Below are positions 58,914 to 64,000 of a stretch of 64,000 nt of DNA, in pieces. Position numbers and translations under genes: made by a program. Below the pieces are notes generated by a model. That model worked only from the letters and a program-made list of their open reading frames with translations, was not told the DNA's origin and ran no database searches. The first letter of the stretch is position 1. The number at the start of each line of letters is the position of its first letter. The DNA comes from Lichina pygmaea (taxonomy: Eukaryota > Ascomycota > Lichinomycetes > Lichinales > Lichinaceae): assembly GCA_963422465.1 (NCBI GenBank), contig OY730174.1:2294001-2358000 (forward strand). Direction: 5' to 3'.

Positions 58914-60794
58914 ATGCCCTCTGAGAACAGCACATCCACGTCATCTCGAGGCAAATTCAGTCGCGACCAGGGCAACAGCCTCCGTACCGACCGGGGCATG
59001 CTCCATTTCGACGGCACAAAGCTCGAAGGCGGCGGTCAGCTGGTGCGAATTGTGCTGGGATTGTCTTCGTTGACAGGCACACCGATCCACATCACCGACA
59101 TACGGGGCAAACGCTCTGGAGGGGGTGGGCTGAAGGCGCAACACTTGACCGCGGTAAAATGGCTTGCAGGGGCTTGCGGAGCCACGATCGAAGGAGCCTC
59201 ACTCGGCAGTCGAGAACTGAAGTTCACTCCGAACGGCAGCATTGGCGGTTCACGCTCCCTTCGCCACGGAGGAGGGGTGGTGAATCATATCCCGTTTACC
59301 GTCTCAGAGTCGAGCGCCTCGAGTCATGCCCAGCCGGACGGACAAGATGAAAACAGCAAAGAAGAGCAGATAGCTGCGGAAGCATCGGGTAGCCCCAGAA
59401 GGAGGAGAAAGAAACGGCTCATCAAGATTGAGCAACCCACTAACGGTAGTATCGGGCTAGTCCTTCAAGCCATCTTGCCCTATCTTCTTTTCTCTTCGCC
59501 ATTCTCGTCGTCAGGCGACGAGGCCTCGGCCGACTCGCAGGACGACTCCGAGTTTCCCTCATCTTTCGACGTCGAGATCATTGGGGGAACAAACGTCCCA
59601 CTCTCACCTTCTTTTGACTACATCCAACAGGTTTTGTTCCCGATGCTGGAACTAATCGGATTATCCACTAGGTTGACTGCAACTTTGCAGCGGCGAGGCT
59701 GGTGTACCGGAACAGAACGTGGTCTTGGTCGAGCTACTTTCACTATGACTCCCTTGAGGCCTGGAAGTTCTTTGCCCGGTTTCGTTCTACGAGACAGAGG
59801 GCAGCTGGTGCGGATTGATATAAGTGTGATCGCTCCTGGCGGCAGCAACCCTGGTGCCCACGGTGCTTTCCCCGGTACTAACAAGAGCAAGAAGGGCAAG
59901 AAAGGAAGCAAGCCCAGAAGGTCTGTCAAGAAGGGCAAGAATATTGTTGTTCAAGAAGCCGAATATGAGGAGCAAGAGCAAGAGATTGAATCTGGGCCAA
60001 AGGATATCCTACTCCGACTGCTTCTTCGCATCCTGAGTACGTCCTTTCCAGGGGTCGAAACGCGCATCGTCCTTGATGAAGACAGCAGACGGGGTTCGAA
60101 TAATTCGAAAGGGGGGGTCTACGTTTTGCTCGTTGCACAGACCACGACAGGGTACAGACTCGGCCGAGATTTCCTCTCCGATCGCAAGCTGCCCTCCTCT
60201 GGTGCCACGAGCAAGGATAAGGAGCCATCTGATGATCTCGAGGAAGCGCTTATGAAAATTGGGTCGAGGGTCGTCAAAGACCTCGAACGCGACCTTGGCC
60301 GACATATGCAGCAGCCAGTCCGAGACGACGAAAAGCATTCTTCATGGGTCGTGGATGAACATTTGCAGGACCAATTGGTTGTTTTCCAAGCTCTTGCCAA
60401 GGGGCGCTCTGTCGTTGGCCACGAAGTTCAAGGTCATAACGCAACGCCATCGGTACCGAGGGCAGCAGCTCCGAAAGCGACGCTGCACACCCAGACGGCG
60501 CAGTGGGTTACAGGTCGACTTTTGGGGGCTCGATGGGGAGGGGAGAGGACTACGCGAGCCCGTGCCGCTGAAAATGGAAACGAGGAAAATACTAGCGCTC
60601 AGAAGGCGTCAGATGGCGAGAGTGTCGAGGAGGGTACCACGTGTGAAGGAATCGGCTTCGTCGTCGGACAAGGCCCGTCGTTTGGGCTGTCACATTCTTC
60701 GGCTGCGATATCAAGAAGTGCTTGGATACCCGATCAGGAATCGGAAGATGAGAAGGGCGTTGAGAAAGGATTGGAAACTCTAGCTATAGGCTAG
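58914..60794 (+). CDS. rtcA: RNA 3'-terminal phosphate cyclase
   Basis: Single exon, 626 aa from the ATG at 58914. The N-terminal signature FDGTKLEGGGQLVRIVLGLS, then GTPIHITDIRGKRSGGGGLK and KWLAGACGA, is that of the RTC/EPT-like fold. C-terminal VDEHLQDQLVVFQALAKG and LHTQTAQWV carry the HTxTA motif; its His (about residue 525) is the residue adenylylated in RtcA enzymes. Retention of this His argues for a true cyclase rather than the Rcl1 ribosome-biogenesis paralogue. The enzyme turns RNA 3'-phosphate into 2',3'-cyclic phosphate using ATP. It is much longer than the usual 340-370 aa because of charged low-complexity insertions (about residues 140-180, and a Lys-rich stretch near 320-350) and an extended C-terminal region. 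Confidence 0.9.
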   Translation: MPSENSTSTSSRGKFSRDQGNSLRTDRGMLHFDGTKLEGGGQLVRIVLGLSSLTGTPIHITDIRGKRSGGGGLKAQHLTAVKWLAGACGATIEGASLGSRELKFTPNGSIGGSRSLRHGGGVVNHIPFTVSESSASSHAQPDGQDENSKEEQIAAEASGSPRRRRKKRLIKIEQPTNGSIGLVLQAILPYLLFSSPFSSSGDEASADSQDDSEFPSSFDVEIIGGTNVPLSPSFDYIQQVLFPMLELIGLSTRLTATLQRRGWCTGTERGLGRATFTMTPLRPGSSLPGFVLRDRGQLVRIDISVIAPGGSNPGAHGAFPGTNKSKKGKKGSKPRRSVKKGKNIVVQEAEYEEQEQEIESGPKDILLRLLLRILSTSFPGVETRIVLDEDSRRGSNNSKGGVYVLLVAQTTTGYRLGRDFLSDRKLPSSGATSKDKEPSDDLEEALMKIGSRVVKDLERDLGRHMQQPVRDDEKHSSWVVDEHLQDQLVVFQALAKGRSVVGHEVQGHNATPSVPRAAAPKATLHTQTAQWVTGRLLGARWGGERTTRARAAENGNEENTSAQKASDGESVEEGTTCEGIGFVVGQGPSFGLSHSSAAISRSAWIPDQESEDEKGVEKGLETLAIG

Positions 60795-61521
60795 CCGCTG
60801 CTCGGTCTTGAAGCCTTCAGATGTAGATTCAAAGCCTCACAAACTCAGGATCTGGCGTTCGATGGGGGCGACCTTGAATCAGCTGAATGCTACTTTAGAC
60901 CCTCAGTCTTACCATCATCACGGCTCGATGAAGGGAGCGACGGTCACAGAGTGACATTGAACACGTGGGGCAGGCGGTGATCTGCATGAGCTAGTCTCCG
61001 ACAGACTAGCAGCATGCGCTAAGATAACTTAGGGCTGGCTTAGTCAAGGATTAGATAAGGGGTCGAGTCCGTGACCACGACTCCCTTCGTCGAACATCTG
61101 AGGCGGTTGACTTAGTAGTAAGCTAGAGGTAGAACACATGAGCGAATACAACATCAATGTCATCCCTACGCAGATTACTGTACAAAAGTTACCATCGCGA
61201 CAGCTCATCGTCCAACTGTCGAGGTCATGGTCTTAGCCATTGGGATATCATTGTCCGCGCGATGCGCTCGAGGAAGCAAGTAAAGCAACACGTTTTGATT
61301 GACGGTAATGAAAAAACTATGCGGTAAGAAGCAAGTGGGTATCCGTCGTAAACAATACAGTCGTCCTCCGCCGCCGCGCCCAAGACCTGCGCCCGATCGT
61401 CGTCATAATGATGAATTTAAAGACGCTCATGCCGCCGTGGTAATCACAGTCGTAAGTATATAAACAAAGGAAAGAGGAGAAAGGAGAGGAGAGGAGAGGG
61501 AGAGCGCTGCAGACAACGGTC
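60795..61521. other. Intergenic region between convergent genes
   Basis: 727 bp with no gene seen. A GGTCGAGTCC word near 61060 resembles a tRNA B box, but no tRNA fold could be built around it. Confidence 0.5.
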
Positions 61522-62893
61522 TCAGTGCGCCTTGCGGCGCCGGAGATGCCGAAACTTCGGCTTGGCGACGATGACCTGGGTCGGCTGCTGCGACCGCCTG
61601 ATGGTGGCCGCGCGCCGCTTTTGCGCGGGCGTCAGCCGTGGGCTAGGCGAGCCGGCCGGGACTTCTTCCTGCGGCGCGGGCGCGTGCGCCGGAGTCGCCG
61701 AGCTTGCGGGAGGCGGCGAGGCGGACGGCACCACGAGCGGCGGAGTCGCTGGCCGCGAGGGCGGGGCGGAAGCAGAGAGGGCCACCGGGCTTGGCGACCG
61801 CGACGGCGGCAGCGACGAGACGAGCGCCGCCGGACTCGGCGACCGAGAAGATGGGAGAGACGCCGGGAGCGGCGGAAGAAGAGGCCACTCGGCCTCGACC
61901 GGCGACATGGGAGACGGCGTCTCCGGTGGAGTCGGCGGCCCGCGGGCCGACACGACGAGAACCGCCTTGGCGGGAGAGGAGATGGCCAGCTGAGGCCGGG
62001 CAGGCGCACTGTCGAGCGTCGCGTCTGACGGGACTAGTAGTATGTAATCAGCGTAACGAGTAGTCAAAGACCAAACAGGTCAAAGGGGGGAGCTTACCAG
62101 GCTCCGCCTCCACGTGGGGAGGCTCGACGGCGGCAGGCACCAACGCGGGAGCCTCGCCGACGGGATCGTCATCCGCGGTAGCCTGCCCGTCGGGACCTTC
62201 GACCGTGGGAGCCTCGCCGAAGGAGGCTACAACCACGGGAGGGTCGTCGCCCGGGGCTTGGGCCGCGGAAGCGTCACCGTCGGGGGCTTCGACCGCGGGG
62301 CCATAGCAGGCCGGAGGACCGGGCGAGGGAGAGGCGAGGGCGACCGCCGAGACCACGCGAGATCTTCGTCGGACGTGCGACCGAGAAGGTGGCGGTGGTG
62401 AAGCCGGGGCCGACGAGAGCGCGCGGCAAATCATCGTCGCGACCTCGACGACGACGAAGGCTACGGCACCGAGCGCGACCAGCAGCCAACCGAGGATCGT
62501 CGTCGCCACCCCGGCGTTGGGGTGGTCGACGTGGCGCACGAAGGCGACCACACGACGGAACGGCCACGTCGACGAGACGAGGCCGACGAAGATGCCCAGC
62601 AGGGCCGAACCGGCAGACGCGGGCATCGCCGCGAGCGCGGCGAAGACGTTGAGGTTGTAGTAGGCGTCGACCACATCGTCGACGGCCTCGTAGAAGATGT
62701 CGAGGCCCCTGTCGACGAGGGCGACGACGACCGCGACGATGGCGGCCACGATCGGCATGGGGATGTTGGGCCGATGAGGAGGAGGGAGAGGTCGACGAAC
62801 GCGGTGGTGTCGTCGTCCGAACATCGTCGGGGCGACGGGGCGAAGCGGAAACGGCGACGGTCGACGACCGCGGCGGTTTTGTTGTCCCAGCAT
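61522..62893 (-). CDS. Proline/alanine-rich protein with hydrophobic segments (2 exons), unknown function
   Basis: Exons 62893-62098 and 62033-61522, about 435 aa. The 64-nt intron has GTAAGC, a CTGAT branch site and CTAG, and it links two frames in phase (VEAEP-VPSDATLDS). The start is the first ATG after a run without one. Hydrophobic stretches (PIVAAIVAVVVALV; AGSALLGIFVGLV; ILGWLLVALGAVAFVVVEV) look like two or three membrane helices. The C-terminal half is low complexity: acidic Pro/Ala/Glu/Gly repeats, then Ser-Pro repeats (SRSPSPAAL, SRSPSPVAL), and a basic tail (KFRHLRRRKAH). I do not recognise a family. It could be a small integral membrane or cell-surface protein with a disordered cytosolic tail. 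GC content is extreme, so antisense frames are also open, and that lowers confidence. Confidence 0.55.
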
Positions 62894-63802
62894 TGTGGCC
62901 GAGGACGAGGGCGGACGAAGACGTCTGAAAGAAGTTGTCGTTTCGACAAGAAGAGGCGAAATCAATCGTGCTTCGACAGAGATCGAGAGCAGAGAAGACG
63001 GCGAGTTGTCGTCAGTCGAGTTTTGTTTTGCCGCGAGTGGTGAAGAGAGAAGAAGAAGAAGAAGAGGAAGAGAAGGTAAACAATGAACGGGCTTTTATAA
63101 GTTACCCGGCACGAGCCATAAGGTTTGATCCGATCTCAAATACCCCATTCCAAATATCTGAGGGGTCCAGTGCACCAGCGCAAAGCCGGGTAAGTAAACA
63201 ATGGCGAGCACGTGTCGACTCGGTCCGGCCCGCGTTTTCGGTTGCCGATAACTTTAATCCGGCGATTACGTCCGGAAGCTCGCGACAAAAGTATTCGCAA
63301 TCATTTGTATGGGGGCAACAAAAGTCGTGAGACACACCCGCATTTCTCCTGCTAATCTGAGTTCTTGTTGCTATTATCGCTGGTCCTCTTCTCCACCACC
63401 AGAATTCTTGGGTCTTGAGTCTTGTGACTAGTCATCTTCCCAGTCTGAGCTCTTGTCACTCTGCTACTTCTCTTCTTCTTCCTCTGATGCCACTACATCT
63501 TTGGGTCCTCATGAAGACTGTTGTTGACCTGGGGGGTGGGAGAGACCAGTCCTCGCTCGCTGCCAGAGCCGAGGTCACGTGAGAGAAGAGAATTTTCCTG
63601 TATATTAGACTGCTAGATCACGACACAGAGAATCAAGAGAGTCTTACGCGCTGGAAGCCTCTTCCGTACGGACGCTGACGCCGCACGCAGACCAGTCGCC
63701 TGGCCGCTCAACAGTCATGAGCTTGGAATCACAGATCACAGATTTGAATTGTAGCAGCCTTCGACAGATCCTTTCACAACTGTATTGGTGACTGAATTGT
63801 AG
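62894..63802. other. Intergenic region with GA-rich stretch
   Basis: A GAAGAA-rich run near 63046-63076 lies upstream of the minus-strand gene. No supported gene. A TGTTG...CAACA-bounded segment (63519-63713) looks LTR-like but lacks a target duplication. Confidence 0.45.
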
Positions 63803-63952
63803 CTATGCTTGTACACATGCTGATGAATTCAATAGATAGTGCTGGAATGAAGAAAGACCTGTGAGATTGATGATATGATTCACAGGGACACTCTCCTCAA
63901 GAAGAGCAAGTACACATGCTTTCTGCACAATGCTGATGGTTTTGTTGCCCAT
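63803..63952 (-). pseudogene. Possible Tc1/mariner transposase N-terminal remnant
   Basis: Short frame of 49 codons plus stop on the minus strand. It starts MGNKTISIVQKACVLALLEE and continues with a helix-turn-helix-like segment (VNHIINLTGLSSFQ). Fungal Tc1-like transposases begin with this kind of DNA-binding domain. After about 40 residues the similarity in character ends at a TAG stop, and no DDE catalytic part follows in the next kilobase, so it would be a truncated remnant. The call rests on pattern memory only. Confidence 0.3.
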
Positions 63953-64000
63953 AGTGTCAGTGATTTGGGTGGTGTCAGTGGGCAGGTTTGGGCGGTGATC

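Noticed and set aside
61040-61090. Possible tRNA gene (B-box-like GGTCGAGTCC)
   Set aside because: No matching A box at proper distance and no acceptor or anticodon stem could be formed.
61525-62028. Arg-rich plus-strand ORF of 167 aa
   Set aside because: Mirror of the Ser/Pro/Ala-rich minus-strand gene, which has a proper intron linking two frames.
63519-63713. Solo LTR (TGTTG...CAACA with TATA-like box)
   Set aside because: Flanking bases do not form a target duplication and no second copy is in the window; left as a suspicion only.

Overview
This window reads as nuclear DNA of a filamentous ascomycete (Pezizomycotina; class not resolved). The reasons are GC-rich genes, short GT-AG introns (48 to 132 nt) with CTGAC/CTAAC-like branch sites, fungal-type families (class II myosin tail, Cti6-like PHD protein, cerevisin-type vacuolar protease, BEACH protein) and fungal mobile elements (chromodomain Ty3/gypsy, Tad-like LINE). 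No prokaryotic signals, CRISPR array, rRNA or convincing tRNA was seen.

Left gene block (1-12.1 kb): the 3' part of a class II myosin heavy chain gene (+) converges on a four-exon cti6-like gene (-). Across a 2.2 kb intergenic region lies a divergent gene (+) for a conserved fungal protein of unknown function with a CxxC motif near its C-terminus.

Transposon nest (about 13.5-37.7 kb): a diverged minisatellite of about 21 bp units is split by an old chromodomain Ty3/gypsy element, A (13934-37532, target duplication TCACC). A is interrupted by a younger Ty3/gypsy element, B (15714-21031, target duplication CACTC), and by a Tad-like LINE, C (22113-33869, 10 bp target duplication, minus strand). 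C is interrupted by a third Ty3/gypsy element, D (22708-29168, target duplication TCTTC). All four insertions have readable target duplications, so their order is clear: A first, then B and C, and D after C. LTR divergence agrees: about 8% in A, 1.5% in B and 0.9% in D. D carries, antisense to pol and next to the 3' LTR, an open 190-aa frame with a canonical-spacing Zn2Cys6 cluster followed by a coiled coil. A has a decayed trace of the same arrangement, and B has none. A and D, but not B, also have tandem hairpin-forming repeats in U3. The pairing of an antisense zinc-cluster gene with U3 repeat arrays is the most interesting lead here.

Right gene block (38.4-62.9 kb): a six-exon BEACH/WD40 gene (-) is divergent from a vacuolar subtilisin gene (+). 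Next come a large single-exon protein of unknown function (+), EMC1 (+) and an RNA 3'-terminal phosphate cyclase (+). Last is a two-exon gene (-) for a proline-rich protein with hydrophobic segments. The right edge holds a small remnant resembling the N-terminus of a Tc1/mariner transposase. Apart from the nest, the genes are ordinary housekeeping or trafficking functions and do not form a cluster. Intergenic regions carry dispersed TACGGAGTA/TACGTA-type motifs.
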